Counted from the first letter of the stretch, positions 7,480 to 16,142 are shown. The stretch is 56,345 nucleotides of DNA from Bacteroidaceae bacterium (GCA_900771425.1 CAAGNV010000071.1:1-56345), one strand, 5' to 3'. Notes: generated by a model from the letters alone, not told the origin. A program made the numbers and translations.

Positions 7480-9960
7480 TTAATTCAGTTTGAGTTTCTC
7501 TATTGCAGCCTCGCGCATCTTGTACTTCAGTATCTTGCCCGCAGCATTCATCGGGAAACTATCGACAAAGTCAATGTACTTAGGTACCTTATGGCGTGCT
7601 ATGTGAGCCACGATGTATTCACGCATCTCGGGTTCGTCAATGGTCTCGCCGTCCTTCAGGATGATGCAGGCCATGGCTTCTTCGCCGTACTTCCTGTCGG
7701 GCACACCGATTACCTGTACGTCCTTCACCTTCGGATGTGTGTAGATGAACTCTTCAATCTCCTTGGGATAGATGTTTTCGCCGCCACGGATGATCATGTC
7801 CTTGAGTCGGCCAGTTATCTTGTAGTTGCCGTTACTGTCACGGCAGGCAAGGTCGCCCGAATGAAGCCAGCCATCGGCATCGATGGCGCGGGTAGTTTCT
7901 TCCGGCATCTTGTAGTAGCCCTTCATGGTGTTGTAGCCCTTCGAACAGAATTCGCCGTTCACGCCGTCAGCTACCTCAAGTCCTGTCTCTGGGTCGATTA
8001 TCTTGCACTGAACGTGTGGGAAGGCATATCCCACTGTGTCACAGCGTACATCGATTGGGTCCTTCCATGCCGACATGGTGCTGCCCGGTGCAGATTCTGT
8101 CTGGCCATATACGCTGACTATGCCGGTCATGTGCATCTCGTCGTCCTGTGCTGCACGGCGCATCAGTTCAGGCGGACAGCCCGAACCAGCCATTATGCCG
8201 GTACGCATGTGCGAGAAGTCGGTCTTGCGGTAGTCGGGATGGTTGAACATGGCGATGAACATGGTAGGCACTCCGTTGAAGCAAGTAATCTTTTCCTGAT
8301 TGATACATGCCAGCGACGACTTCGCCGAGAAGTATGGCATAGGGCAGATCGTTGCTCCGTGGGTGATGGATGAGGTCATGGACAGTACCATGCCGAAGCA
8401 GTGGAACATAGGTACCTGTATCATCATGCGGTCGGCCGTGGATAGTCCCATGCGGTCACCGATTGCCTTGCCGTTATTTACTACGTTATAGTGTGTGAGC
8501 ATCACACCCTTAGGGAATCCCGTAGTACCTGATGTGTACTGCATGTTGCAGACATCGTCGGGGCGTACCTCGTTGGCCATGCGTTCGACGACCTCGAGCG
8601 GAACATCCTTCTTGCGTGCCATGGCCTGACTGAAGGTGAGGCATCCTTGCTGACGGAAGCCTACGGTAATGACATTGCGGAGGAACGGCAGCCGCTTGCA
8701 GTGGAGTGGCTTACCGGTCTCGTTGTCCTTTATCTCCGGGCACAGTTCGTTTATGATGTCCTTATAGCTTGAGTCGAGAGCCTTGTCTATCATCACCAGC
8801 GTATGTGTGTCGGACTGCTGGAGGAGGTACTCGGCTTCGTGCGACTTGTATGCCGTGTTCATGGTGACAAGCACGGCACCTATCTTTACTGTAGCCCAGA
8901 AGGTGATGTACCACGCAGGGACGTTGGTTGCCCACACGGCTACCTTGCTGCCGGGACGGACTCCGAGTGCTACGAGTGCACGGGCAAAGTCGTTGACGTC
9001 GTCACGGAACTCGCTGTAGGTACGTGTGTAGTCGAGCGTGGTATACTTGAAGCAGTACTGGTCAGGGAACTCGTCGGCAACGCGGTCAAGCACCTTCGCG
9101 AAGGTGAGGTCGATGAGTTCGTCCTTCTTCCACAGGTAGTATCCGCTGCCGTCGTGGTTGAGAAAGAGGCTTACCTTCTTGTCGCGGTCGCGCTCGAAGC
9201 GTTCCATGTATGTCACGAAGTGAGGGAAGATGATGTCGGGCGAAGTGATGTCAGCCATCCAGTCTGGTTTCCACTCGAGAGAGAGGAAACCATCATAATC
9301 GATTGACTGCAGCGCGTCCATCACTTGTTTAATCGGGAAATTACCCTCACCTATTAAGTTATATGTATCAGCGTCGTCGCTATCACGCAAATGAACATGT
9401 TTAACATAGGCGCCGAGGTTCTTGATAGACTGGGCCGGAGTCTCGCCGTTGTGGCGGTATGGATGATGCACATCCCAGAGCACAGCCAGCTGGTCGCACG
9501 CGAACTCATTGAGCAAGTCGCGCAACAAAGCGGTATCCGTATAGATTCCGCTTGTCTTAATCAGAATGGTAATATTCTTTTCAGAAGCAACAGGGATAAG
9601 TACATTGAGGTTACGACGAATGGTCTCTGCGTTGTTCTCCCTTGCAAAGACACATACGTATGGTGAGTGCATGTCAGAAGCAAGACAGATGGTGCGTTTC
9701 ATTTCATCCACCATAGCATCATCAGCCGCTGAAATGTCATTAGATGTGTCGAAGCAAGGTATATTGAGTTTCTTTTCCCTTAATTCACGGTATGAACGGA
9801 CAAGCGAATAGTCGTGAAACGGACCTGCCACGTCGGTCATGCCAGTGGTTTTATAGACATTATATACTTCGATGCCACCAAAGTGCATCTCGCAAGCGCT
9901 GGCTATTATATCGTCCCATCCCAGTTTGTTCCAACCTCGTGTAGAAAATGACAACTTCAT
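7480..9960 (-). CDS. Fusion: sugar-phosphate-isomerase-like TIM barrel + acyl-CoA synthetase (AMP-binding)
   Basis: One uninterrupted frame of 826 residues joins two enzymes. Residues 1-255 are a xylose-isomerase-like/AP-endonuclease-2 TIM barrel with WDVHHPY (162-168), VKHVHLRD (187-193) and LSLEWKP (226-232); the strand that usually gives the first metal-binding Glu reads ILIKTSG (132-138), so that ligand appears missing. Residues about 285-826 are a complete acyl-CoA synthetase of the adenylating superfamily: YTSGTTGFPKG (475-485), the hinge GRLKDMIIRGGENIYP, and the catalytic lysine in AAGKILKYK near residue 809. The substrate is not evident; short- or branched-chain acids are plausible from context. 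Its ATG overlaps the previous stop by 4 bp, so it is translationally coupled to the inactive synthase paralog. The two halves are usually separate genes. Confidence 0.9.
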   Translation of the reverse strand: MKLSFSTRGWNKLGWDDIIASACEMHFGGIEVYNVYKTTGMTDVAGPFHDYSLVRSYRELREKKLNIPCFDTSNDISAADDAMVDEMKRTICLASDMHSPYVCVFARENNAETIRRNLNVLIPVASEKNITILIKTSGIYTDTALLRDLLNEFACDQLAVLWDVHHPYRHNGETPAQSIKNLGAYVKHVHLRDSDDADTYNLIGEGNFPIKQVMDALQSIDYDGFLSLEWKPDWMADITSPDIIFPHFVTYMERFERDRDKKVSLFLNHDGSGYYLWKKDELIDLTFAKVLDRVADEFPDQYCFKYTTLDYTRTYSEFRDDVNDFARALVALGVRPGSKVAVWATNVPAWYITFWATVKIGAVLVTMNTAYKSHEAEYLLQQSDTHTLVMIDKALDSSYKDIINELCPEIKDNETGKPLHCKRLPFLRNVITVGFRQQGCLTFSQAMARKKDVPLEVVERMANEVRPDDVCNMQYTSGTTGFPKGVMLTHYNVVNNGKAIGDRMGLSTADRMMIQVPMFHCFGMVLSMTSSITHGATICPMPYFSAKSSLACINQEKITCFNGVPTMFIAMFNHPDYRKTDFSHMRTGIMAGSGCPPELMRRAAQDDEMHMTGIVSVYGQTESAPGSTMSAWKDPIDVRCDTVGYAFPHVQCKIIDPETGLEVADGVNGEFCSKGYNTMKGYYKMPEETTRAIDADGWLHSGDLACRDSNGNYKITGRLKDMIIRGGENIYPKEIEEFIYTHPKVKDVQVIGVPDRKYGEEAMACIILKDGETIDEPEMREYIVAHIARHKVPKYIDFVDSFPMNAAGKILKYKMREAAIEKLKLN

Positions 9961-11393
9961 GCTTCAGCCTCCTCGTAAACTATTTTGTTGACTGCACTGA
10001 TATATGCCAATATGCTGGCACCTACTGTATCGCGCGAAAGTCCGCGTCCCGAATAGACCTTACCTTCATAGCGCAGACGGACAATTGCTTCCCCCATGGC
10101 CTTGGTACCTTCAGTCACTGACTGAATCTGGAAGTCATCGAGTTCGAACTTACAACCGACGAGTTGCTCTATTGCAAGGAAAGCAGCATCAACAGGACCG
10201 TCGCCAAGATATACGCCTTCAAGCACTTCCTTGTCCTTTCGGAGCACCATGTGGCATGTTGTAGTAATTACATTTCCTGTATTGATTAGATAACTTTCAA
10301 GATGATATGTGGCAGGAACCTGAAAAGCAACAGATGCAATGATAGCATCGAGTTCCTTTGGCTCTACTATACCATTCTTGGATGCCAGGTGAAGGAATGC
10401 TTTGTAAACATTACGACCATCTTCGTCGTTGAGGTCATATCCTAATTTACCGGCAACCTTCAGTACCGACTGAATGTCATCGTGAACAGTGAGTTTGAGT
10501 TCGCTGCTGTCGTCAAGATCAGGCATGAGTGCGACAGTATTTTTACTTGCAAGACAGAGCGACTTTATCTGCTGAACGGTACGTTCCAAATCGATTGTCT
10601 TCACGCCCGAGCATGCATTGCATTCGCTGGTTTTCGCATTAAGAATCTTGATAAATCGCTTGAGTGAAGTGCAATTACTGCCGAATGGTATGGTTTTAAT
10701 CTCGGTAGCACCAGCACGTACGGCTGCGATGGCACAAGTATTTGCCATGTAGAGTTCGTTCGAACAGCGTACTCCAAGTCCTACATTTTCTGGTATCAGG
10801 TTTCGCAGACGCTTGATGATTTCATAGAATTCATAGTCGAAGAGCGTACCGGCCGTATCATAGAACGAGACTGTAGCAGCACCGCTTTCGACCGCTGTCT
10901 TCACTGCCTCGTCGAGGAATTCGCTGTCGCTGCGTCCGAAGTCTTCGGCAATAAACTCTACATCCTTGCAGAATTCCTTGCACCGAGACACGTTGTCGGC
11001 AATCATCTTCAGTATGCCAGCAGGCTTTTGATGACACAGATATTCCATCTGGACAGTACTGACTGGTACCGACACCTGCAATCTTGGATGCTTGGCTTCA
11101 CGAAGTGCATTCCATACAAGTTTGATACTGTCTGCATCGAACACATCAATTGGCACGGCAAGTATGCCATGCTTCACAGTTGAAGCCAACGACTTGATGA
11201 GCAGGCAGTCCTGCTTGCCGTTCTGTATCTTGCCCAATTCAACTATATCAAGTCCCAGTTTGTCGAGTTGTTTTGATAATTCTATCTTCTGACGAAACGA
11301 GAGAGCACTGCCCTGCCCTTCGTCAGCCAACTTCATAGTGATGTCACTTACCAGAATCCTTTTGTCCATATTGTATTTATTACGAATTGCCAT
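9957..11393 (-). CDS. Degenerate 2-isopropylmalate/citramalate-synthase paralog with regulatory domain
   Basis: A 478-residue relative of LeuA/CimA: DRE-TIM barrel (about 10-290) and a C-terminal LeuA-type allosteric domain (about 345-475, TYHLESYLINTGN to SAVNKIVYEE). The catalytic core is lost. The active-site signature D-T-T-L-R-D-GEQ reads DITMKLADEGQG (17-28), so Arg becomes Lys and the metal-binding Asp is gone; the metal-binding HxH reads RCS (209-211). The fold elements (EFIAEDFGRSD, FYDTAGT) and the regulatory domain remain. It is therefore probably not a synthase, and could be a regulatory partner of the active enzyme. The gene abuts cimA (TAA then ATG with no gap) and overlaps the next gene by ATGA. 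A second ATG at 11369 (MDKRILVSD) is an alternative start. Confidence 0.85.
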   Translation of the reverse strand: MAIRNKYNMDKRILVSDITMKLADEGQGSALSFRQKIELSKQLDKLGLDIVELGKIQNGKQDCLLIKSLASTVKHGILAVPIDVFDADSIKLVWNALREAKHPRLQVSVPVSTVQMEYLCHQKPAGILKMIADNVSRCKEFCKDVEFIAEDFGRSDSEFLDEAVKTAVESGAATVSFYDTAGTLFDYEFYEIIKRLRNLIPENVGLGVRCSNELYMANTCAIAAVRAGATEIKTIPFGSNCTSLKRFIKILNAKTSECNACSGVKTIDLERTVQQIKSLCLASKNTVALMPDLDDSSELKLTVHDDIQSVLKVAGKLGYDLNDEDGRNVYKAFLHLASKNGIVEPKELDAIIASVAFQVPATYHLESYLINTGNVITTTCHMVLRKDKEVLEGVYLGDGPVDAAFLAIEQLVGCKFELDDFQIQSVTEGTKAMGEAIVRLRYEGKVYSGRGLSRDTVGASILAYISAVNKIVYEEAEA

Positions 11394-12995
11394 TTATTTA
11401 TCATTATCCTTTGGCCATTGGCTCTTCTTCCCTGAAGGCGTATCCATCGATTGCGAAGAATTAGCAGGTGCGTTCTCAATGATGTTCAACATTTTTATCG
11501 TTGCCTTGATTGCAGCCTCGGTTTGGTCGGCATCGAGGGCTCGCGTACGATAGTTTCTGCCGTCATAGCACCAAGAGATACTGGTCTGCACCAATGCATC
11601 GGTTCTTCCGCCGGGCGGAATACTAACGGCATAGTTTGTAAGCCAAGGGAAAGTACGGTGCAAACGGTCACGATAGATGTGACGTACACTGCGTACGAAC
11701 GCATCATACATACCATCACCCATAGCCGACTCTTCATATATATCACCGTTCACCTCCAGCTTTACGCTTGCCATTGGTTTCAGGCCGTATGCCGTGCTGA
11801 CCATATAGCTGAGTAGTTTTACCTTGTCGTCAGGTGCAGAGTGCTTCAGCACGTCACTCACGATATATGGGAGGTCCTCCTGGGTCACAATCTGCTTCTT
11901 GTCGCCCAGTTCGATGATTCGGTCTGTTACACGCCGAGTCTGTTCTGGAGTCAACTCCAGCCCCAGTTCTTCAAGGTTCTTCAGAATGTTGGCCTTGCCA
12001 CTGTTCTTGCCCAATGCATATTCGCGCTTGCGCCCGAATCGCTCAGGTACGAGTTCGTTCTGATACAGGTTATGCTTATTGTCGCCGTCGGCATGTACAC
12101 CCGCCACCTGTGTGAACACATTTTCACCTATGATAGGTTTATTTGCAGGCACAGCGATACCCGAATAGCTGGCAATGAGTTGACTTGCCTCGCCAAGTTT
12201 ATCTTCACGTATGGCGGTTTCTATCCTCAGTTGGTCTTTCAGTATTGCCTGAACGCTACTCAACGGGGCGTTGCCTGCACGCTCGCCAAGTCCGTTGATA
12301 GATGTATGTATTCCACTACAACCTGCACTCACTGCCGCAAACACATTAGAGATTGCAAGGTCATAGTCGTTGTGGGCATGGAAATCGAAACGCTGGTCAG
12401 GGAACCATTCCTTCATCTGGCTTATGAAAGTACCCGTCTGTGTAGGGTTAAGAACACCGAGAGTGTCGGGCAACATGAAACGCTGTACGTTCGAGTCCTT
12501 CAGTCCGTCAACCAACAGACGTACGTACTCAGGGCTGTCCTTCATTCCGTTGCTCCAGTCCTCCAAATAAACATTTACGGCAATGCCCTTTTCATTGGCA
12601 TAGGCTACGCACTGTCGGATATCACGGATATGTTCCTCAGCCGATTTCTTCAGTTGATAGCGCAGGTGACGTTCGCTGCCCTTGCACAACAAGTTCATGC
12701 AACGGCACCCACATTCATCAATCCAATCGACCGACTTGCCCCCATCGACGAATCCCAGCACCTCTACCCTATCGAGCAATCCTACACTATTCGCCCATCG
12801 GCTAATGAGAGCCACAGCCTCACGCTCGCCGTCAGACACACGTGCAGAAGCCACTTCAATTCTGTCAACATTCAGATCTTGAAGCAGCAATCGTGAGATA
12901 ATAAGTTTCTCATGTGGAACAAATGACACACCATTGGTTTGTTCACCGTCGCGGAGTGTCGTATCCATTATCTCTATCTGTCTGTTCATCGCCAT
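11394..12995 (-). CDS. cimA: (R)-citramalate synthase
   Basis: Condenses pyruvate with acetyl-CoA to citramalate, the first step of the threonine-independent isoleucine route. The 533-residue protein has R15-D16 in DTTLRDGEQ, the metal pair H206/H208 in FHAHNDYDL, and NGLGERAGN. Across its length it resembles the Leptospira interrogans enzyme as I remember it, and the pyruvate-pocket residues there (Leu81, Leu104, Tyr144) correspond to L80, L103 and Y143 here, which argues for citramalate rather than isopropylmalate synthesis. The C-terminal half holds the linker (QVAGVHADGD) and a regulatory domain (about 390-515) for feedback control, probably by isoleucine. It is first in a tight minus-strand cluster. 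A second ATG lies 6 bp downstream of the chosen start. Confidence 0.9.
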   Translation of the reverse strand: MAMNRQIEIMDTTLRDGEQTNGVSFVPHEKLIISRLLLQDLNVDRIEVASARVSDGEREAVALISRWANSVGLLDRVEVLGFVDGGKSVDWIDECGCRCMNLLCKGSERHLRYQLKKSAEEHIRDIRQCVAYANEKGIAVNVYLEDWSNGMKDSPEYVRLLVDGLKDSNVQRFMLPDTLGVLNPTQTGTFISQMKEWFPDQRFDFHAHNDYDLAISNVFAAVSAGCSGIHTSINGLGERAGNAPLSSVQAILKDQLRIETAIREDKLGEASQLIASYSGIAVPANKPIIGENVFTQVAGVHADGDNKHNLYQNELVPERFGRKREYALGKNSGKANILKNLEELGLELTPEQTRRVTDRIIELGDKKQIVTQEDLPYIVSDVLKHSAPDDKVKLLSYMVSTAYGLKPMASVKLEVNGDIYEESAMGDGMYDAFVRSVRHIYRDRLHRTFPWLTNYAVSIPPGGRTDALVQTSISWCYDGRNYRTRALDADQTEAAIKATIKMLNIIENAPANSSQSMDTPSGKKSQWPKDNDK

Positions 12996-13014
12996 GTGTT
13001 TGTGATTTTGGCTG

Positions 13015-13022
13015 CAAAGTTA
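13015..13022 (-). promoter_or_regulatory. -7 box (TAACTTTG) of the cimA cluster
   Basis: Minus-strand TAACTTTG followed by CAGCC lies 20 bp before the cimA ATG, giving a very short leader. The -33 element is unclear; the upstream sequence is a poly-T tract. Confidence 0.6.
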
Positions 13023-13285
13023 CGAAAAAAAAAGAACAAGACACCCTTTATCACGAATAATTTAACACTTTGTACGCAATAACGCGCTCATTTGCTACAA
13101 AATGCGCATTTCACTTACTGTTGGCTTTGTAGTGATAGGATGGGCACATCACAAGTACAACAAAATCCGCCGGTCACGATGAAGGCAGCATAGCGTACTC
13201 AAGCCATGATTTATACTACTTTCACTTGTCTAAATAGTCATAAACAAAATTTGTAATGTACTCGTTTTGACAAAACTCCTAATTG

Positions 13286-13358
13286 CCGAATACATAATTA
13301 CAAATCACCGAACGCAAATATCACAAATAACCGAACAAAATATCACCATATAACCGAA
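13286..13358. repeat. CCGAA iterons upstream of the ATPase gene
   Basis: Four copies of CCGAA preceded by A/T-rich AAT or AA contexts start at 13286, 13308, 13331 and 13354, spaced 22, 23 and 23 bp. They end 15 bp before the -33 element of the ATPase promoter, a position typical of operators. The rest of the gap 13023-13285 shows nothing further. Confidence 0.65.
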
Positions 13359-13372
13359 ATACTTTCAAGAAA

Positions 13373-13404
13373 TTTGGTGAATTGAAATAAAAATAGTACT
13401 TTTG
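13373..13404 (+). promoter_or_regulatory. Promoter of the DUF4143-type ATPase gene
   Basis: TTTG at 13373-13376 and TACTTTTG at 13397-13404 with a 20-bp spacer, a near-ideal Bacteroidetes promoter, 20 bp before the ATG at 13424. Confidence 0.8.
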
Positions 13405-13423
13405 CATTCAAATATATAGTATT

Positions 13424-14698
13424 ATGGTAAAGTACAAACAACGAATAGCGGACAGGATTCTTGAACGTAAGGTTATGGGCAAGGGAGCTGTGTTAATAGA
13501 AGGTCCAAAATGGTGTGGCAAGACTACAACTGCCAAGCAACTTGCCAAGAGCGTTCTTGATTTAGGCGATTCTGCTGTATTGAAACAAAGTTCAGGACTA
13601 ATCGAGATTAGTCCCAAGACTCTATTGGAAGGAGAAACGCCAAGGTTGATTGACGAATGGCAAGCACTTCCCCCTATCTGGGATTCAATACGAAGTGAGG
13701 TGGATAAGCGTGGCGAACCATCACAGTTCATCCTTACAGGTTCTTCCGTTCTTCCTGAGGCAGACGAGACCGTACATAGTGGAACAGGCAGGTTTGCTAC
13801 GATTAAAATGCGCCCTATGAGTCTTTACGAATCAGGAGAGTCAACTGGAACCGTAAGCCTCAAGGATTTGTTTGACGGCAAACCTATTGAAGTAAAACAA
13901 AACGGCTTGAATTTAGAAGATATTGCTTATCTCACATGTAGAGGTGGATGGCCATGGGCAACAATTATATCAAAGAAAGTAGCACTTGACCAGGCTTTTG
14001 ATTACGTTGATTCTGTTATCCAAAGGGACATTCAGCGTGTTGATAAAGTAAAGCGTAATGCAGAACGAGCAAAGTTGCTCATGCGTTCTTATGCAAGAAA
14101 CATATCTCAGCAAGTATCATATAACACCATCAGAAAAGATATGCTTTCAAATGATTCCAGCACGTTGGATGAAGACACACTAGCTGACTATATCAAGGCT
14201 CTTAAGAAACTTTTTGTCATAGAAGACCTTCCGGCATGGAATCCAAATATAAGAAGCAAGGCTGCCATCAGAACCAGCGACACACGTCATTTTGTTGATC
14301 CAAGTATTGGAACTGCAATATTGGGCTTGGGACCAAAAGACTTAATTAATGATCTTAAATCCTTTGGTTTCTTCTTTGAAGATATGGTTGTTCGAGATCT
14401 TCGTGTCTATGCTGAAGCTTTGGATGGCGAACTATATCATTACAGAGACAGCAACGGACTTGAGTGTGACACCGTTCTTCATAGGAGAAACGGCAGTTAT
14501 GCTCTTATGGAGGTAAAACTTGGGGGTGAGCAGAACATAGAAGACGGAGCCAAGAGTATGCTGTCGTTAGCAGTGAATATAGATACCGATAAAATGCCAG
14601 CTCCATCCTTCATGGCAGTTATCGTTGGCGTCGGACAGTATGCCTACCAGCGAAAGGACGGAGTCTATGTCATCCCTATTGGTTGTTTGAAAGACTAA
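13424..14698 (+). CDS. AAA ATPase with DUF4143-type C-terminal domain
   Basis: A 424-residue P-loop ATPase of the large family found in many copies in Bacteroidetes and archaea. Walker A is GPKWCGKT (27-34) after the beta-1 strand GAVLIE. The Walker B-like strand is RLIDEWQ. A sensor-like segment SQFILTGSS follows. The C-terminal third contains the DUF4143 features: ALKKLFVIEDLPAWNPN, then a nuclease-like core with ELYHYRDSNGLECDTVLHRRNG and YALMEVKLGG, whose E..D..E-K pattern resembles restriction-endonuclease-fold proteins. Biological role unknown; these genes are often variably present between strains. It stands alone on the plus strand with its own strong promoter and the CCGAA iterons, suggesting self-regulation. 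Confidence 0.85.
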   Translation: MVKYKQRIADRILERKVMGKGAVLIEGPKWCGKTTTAKQLAKSVLDLGDSAVLKQSSGLIEISPKTLLEGETPRLIDEWQALPPIWDSIRSEVDKRGEPSQFILTGSSVLPEADETVHSGTGRFATIKMRPMSLYESGESTGTVSLKDLFDGKPIEVKQNGLNLEDIAYLTCRGGWPWATIISKKVALDQAFDYVDSVIQRDIQRVDKVKRNAERAKLLMRSYARNISQQVSYNTIRKDMLSNDSSTLDEDTLADYIKALKKLFVIEDLPAWNPNIRSKAAIRTSDTRHFVDPSIGTAILGLGPKDLINDLKSFGFFFEDMVVRDLRVYAEALDGELYHYRDSNGLECDTVLHRRNGSYALMEVKLGGEQNIEDGAKSMLSLAVNIDTDKMPAPSFMAVIVGVGQYAYQRKDGVYVIPIGCLKD

Positions 14699-14782
14699 CA
14701 ACACAAGAAATACCACATATAATCTATAATTCACCTCTTGCGCACTATTGAACAAATTATCTTTGCAATTATTATTGAAAAA

Positions 14783-14814
14783 GTTGCTGGATTTACAAAA
14801 TAGTTGTAACTTTG
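14783..14814 (+). promoter_or_regulatory. Orphan promoter upstream of tRNA-Pro
   Basis: TTG at 14784-14786 and TAACTTTG at 14807-14814 with a 20-bp spacer. A second -7 match, TATCTTTG, lies at 14758-14765. No ORF of credible length follows. The next feature is tRNA-Pro at 15087, so one or both may drive a leader plus the tRNA or an unrecognised RNA. Nothing else is seen in 14815-15086. Confidence 0.5.
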
Positions 14815-15086
14815 CAAGCGATTAGTTGCGACAGGTGGTTGTGAGGTCTCGGTGGAGAATGACATTCTTGAACTGTAAGTGATTTTTGAAATACATCGCA
14901 AACTCAAAAATGGCATGCTGTGCTTGGTGTGACATTCTATGATATTTGCTGAAAAATGTATTGAAAGCCAATGATATTTCGAGGTAAAATTGCTTATTGA
15001 ATTATCAAATGTTACACCAATGTCACACCAGTTTGAGAATAACGAAATTTCAGAAACACATAAGCAATTAATTATCAGAACACAAT

Positions 15087-15159
15087 CGGGATGTAGCGCA
15101 GTTGGTAGCGCACTACGTTCGGGACGTAGTGGTCGGGCGTTCGAGTCGCCTCATCCCGA
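15087..15159 (+). tRNA. tRNA-Pro (anticodon CGG)
   Basis: Full cloverleaf: acceptor CGGGATG/CATCCCG, D arm GCGC AGTTGGTA GCGC, anticodon stem CTACG/CGTAG with loop TTCGGGA (anticodon CGG), T arm GGGCG TTCGAGT CGCCT with one wobble, discriminator A at 15159. CCA is not encoded. It reads CCG codons. Its 3' end touches the stop codon of the convergent lipoprotein gene. Confidence 0.95.
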
Positions 15160-15447
15160 CTATTTTTGGTTATTCTCTTCGTTTGATTGAATAGAATCGT
15201 TTGCTTGCATGGCCTGTTCAATTGCGTCCTGCAGTTTTATTATCTTTGCTGCCAATTCTTCATTTCTTCTTTTGTAATCGTTGTGGGAAGCAGCTTGTTC
15301 TGCAAATTTCTGTGCTCTTTTCAGCTCACCCTCTTCAAATAATGACTGAGCATAGTAATAATGGTTCCAAGCCATGGTCTGGGGTGTATCGCAAGAACAG
15401 AGTGCAATTGCAGATACCATCAGAGCAATGTAAATGAATCGTTTCAT
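15160..15447 (-). CDS. Small lipoprotein with helical repeat-like region
   Basis: A 95-residue lipoprotein starting MKRFIYIALMVSAIALCSCD. The lipobox is LCSC with Cys19, followed by Asp. The mature part (AWNHYYYAQSLFEEGELKRAQKFAEQAASH) looks like a single TPR-type helical hairpin followed by a charged coiled coil (NEELAAKIIKLQDAIEQAMQAND). Not assigned to a named family. I chose the ATG at 15447 because it begins a proper signal peptide; the frame is open further upstream but without coding character. The TAG stop at 15160-15162 directly follows the tRNA-Pro discriminator base on the other strand. Confidence 0.7.
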   Translation of the reverse strand: MKRFIYIALMVSAIALCSCDTPQTMAWNHYYYAQSLFEEGELKRAQKFAEQAASHNDYKRRNEELAAKIIKLQDAIEQAMQANDSIQSNEENNQK

Positions 15448-15643
15448 AAAGTATTGATCTATATCATTTAAGTCTATTTTATGTTTCATTCGCAAAGTTA
15501 ATCTTTTATTCTCATTCGTCAAACACATTATCATATAATAATAGTATTTTAACAGCAATCAGGCAAAACGTAGTTGCGTTTTTGTCAAGTTCAGCGAATA
15601 TCAAAGTACGTATTCGATTGAGTCATGTCAATCAAAGAGTTAC

Positions 15644-15775
15644 ATCTTCATGAAACGCAGTATAGATCTTCGGGGCTGAAGATATGGATCTTCGGGGCAT
15701 AAGAACCATATCTTATCGCCATAAGAACCATATCTTCGCAACGGAAGATATGGACGTGTTGCATGGGCGGCATAG
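15644..15775. repeat. 22-bp-phased palindromic array c (ATCTTC...GAAGAT)
   Basis: Six 22-bp steps start at 15644, 15666, 15688, 15710, 15732 and 15754. Hairpins are ATCTTC-GGGGCT-GAAGAT (15666), TCTTAT-CGCC-ATAAGA (15711) and ATCTTC-GCAACG-GAAGAT (15732). The arms change together between units (CTTC/GAAG against CTTAT/ATAAG), while spacers alternate between ATATGG and AACCAT. It lies between the peptidase remnant and the small lipoprotein gene. Confidence 0.8.
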
Positions 15776-15817
15776 ACAGTGTTAAAATTAACACTCGTCC
15801 TGTTAAAATTTAACAAT

Positions 15818-16084
15818 TCATCTTTCAGATACTTGCTTCAGATGATTTGCAACCCACATAGTCCATTCATCGATATTATCGGTCAATCGATTTGGATATG
15901 GCAACATGATGCGAATGTCGGGAGAAATACCCTCTGCATCATAGCGGCCGTTGGGATTTGTAACCGAGCGGCAGATTGGACAATATATTATCTTACCCGA
16001 CGGTAACATAAAACCGCGCACATCGCATTTATCTTGTATTATTTTAATTATCCTATTAGCACTTACATGTGAAATGTCATTCAC
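15818..16084 (-). pseudogene. C-terminal remnant of an S41 (tail-specific) peptidase
   Basis: The 88-codon frame resembles the end of S41-family peptidases: a strand-turn segment RGFMLPSGKIIYCPICRSV, then GRYDAEGISPDIRI matching the EGxxPDI signature after the catalytic domain, then a Bacteroides-type tail (LTDNIDEWTMWVANHLKQ). The PDZ and the Ser/Lys catalytic core are missing and an in-frame TGA lies directly before the ATG. It is probably a decayed gene fragment, though a short reused ORF cannot be excluded. Confidence 0.6.
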
Positions 16085-16142
16085 ACCTTAAACACTACCA
16101 AGAAACACGTCACATACATATGCGCCATTCGTTCCAAGGCAT

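Noticed and set aside
7477..8373. 298-codon plus-strand open frame
   Set aside because: It is antisense to the acyl-CoA synthetase half of the fusion, which has full family motifs; long antisense frames are common in this base composition.
11841..12896. 351-codon plus-strand open frame
   Set aside because: Antisense to citramalate synthase, no recognisable domain.
14990..15190. 66-codon plus-strand frame
   Set aside because: It runs through tRNA-Pro and has no coding features.
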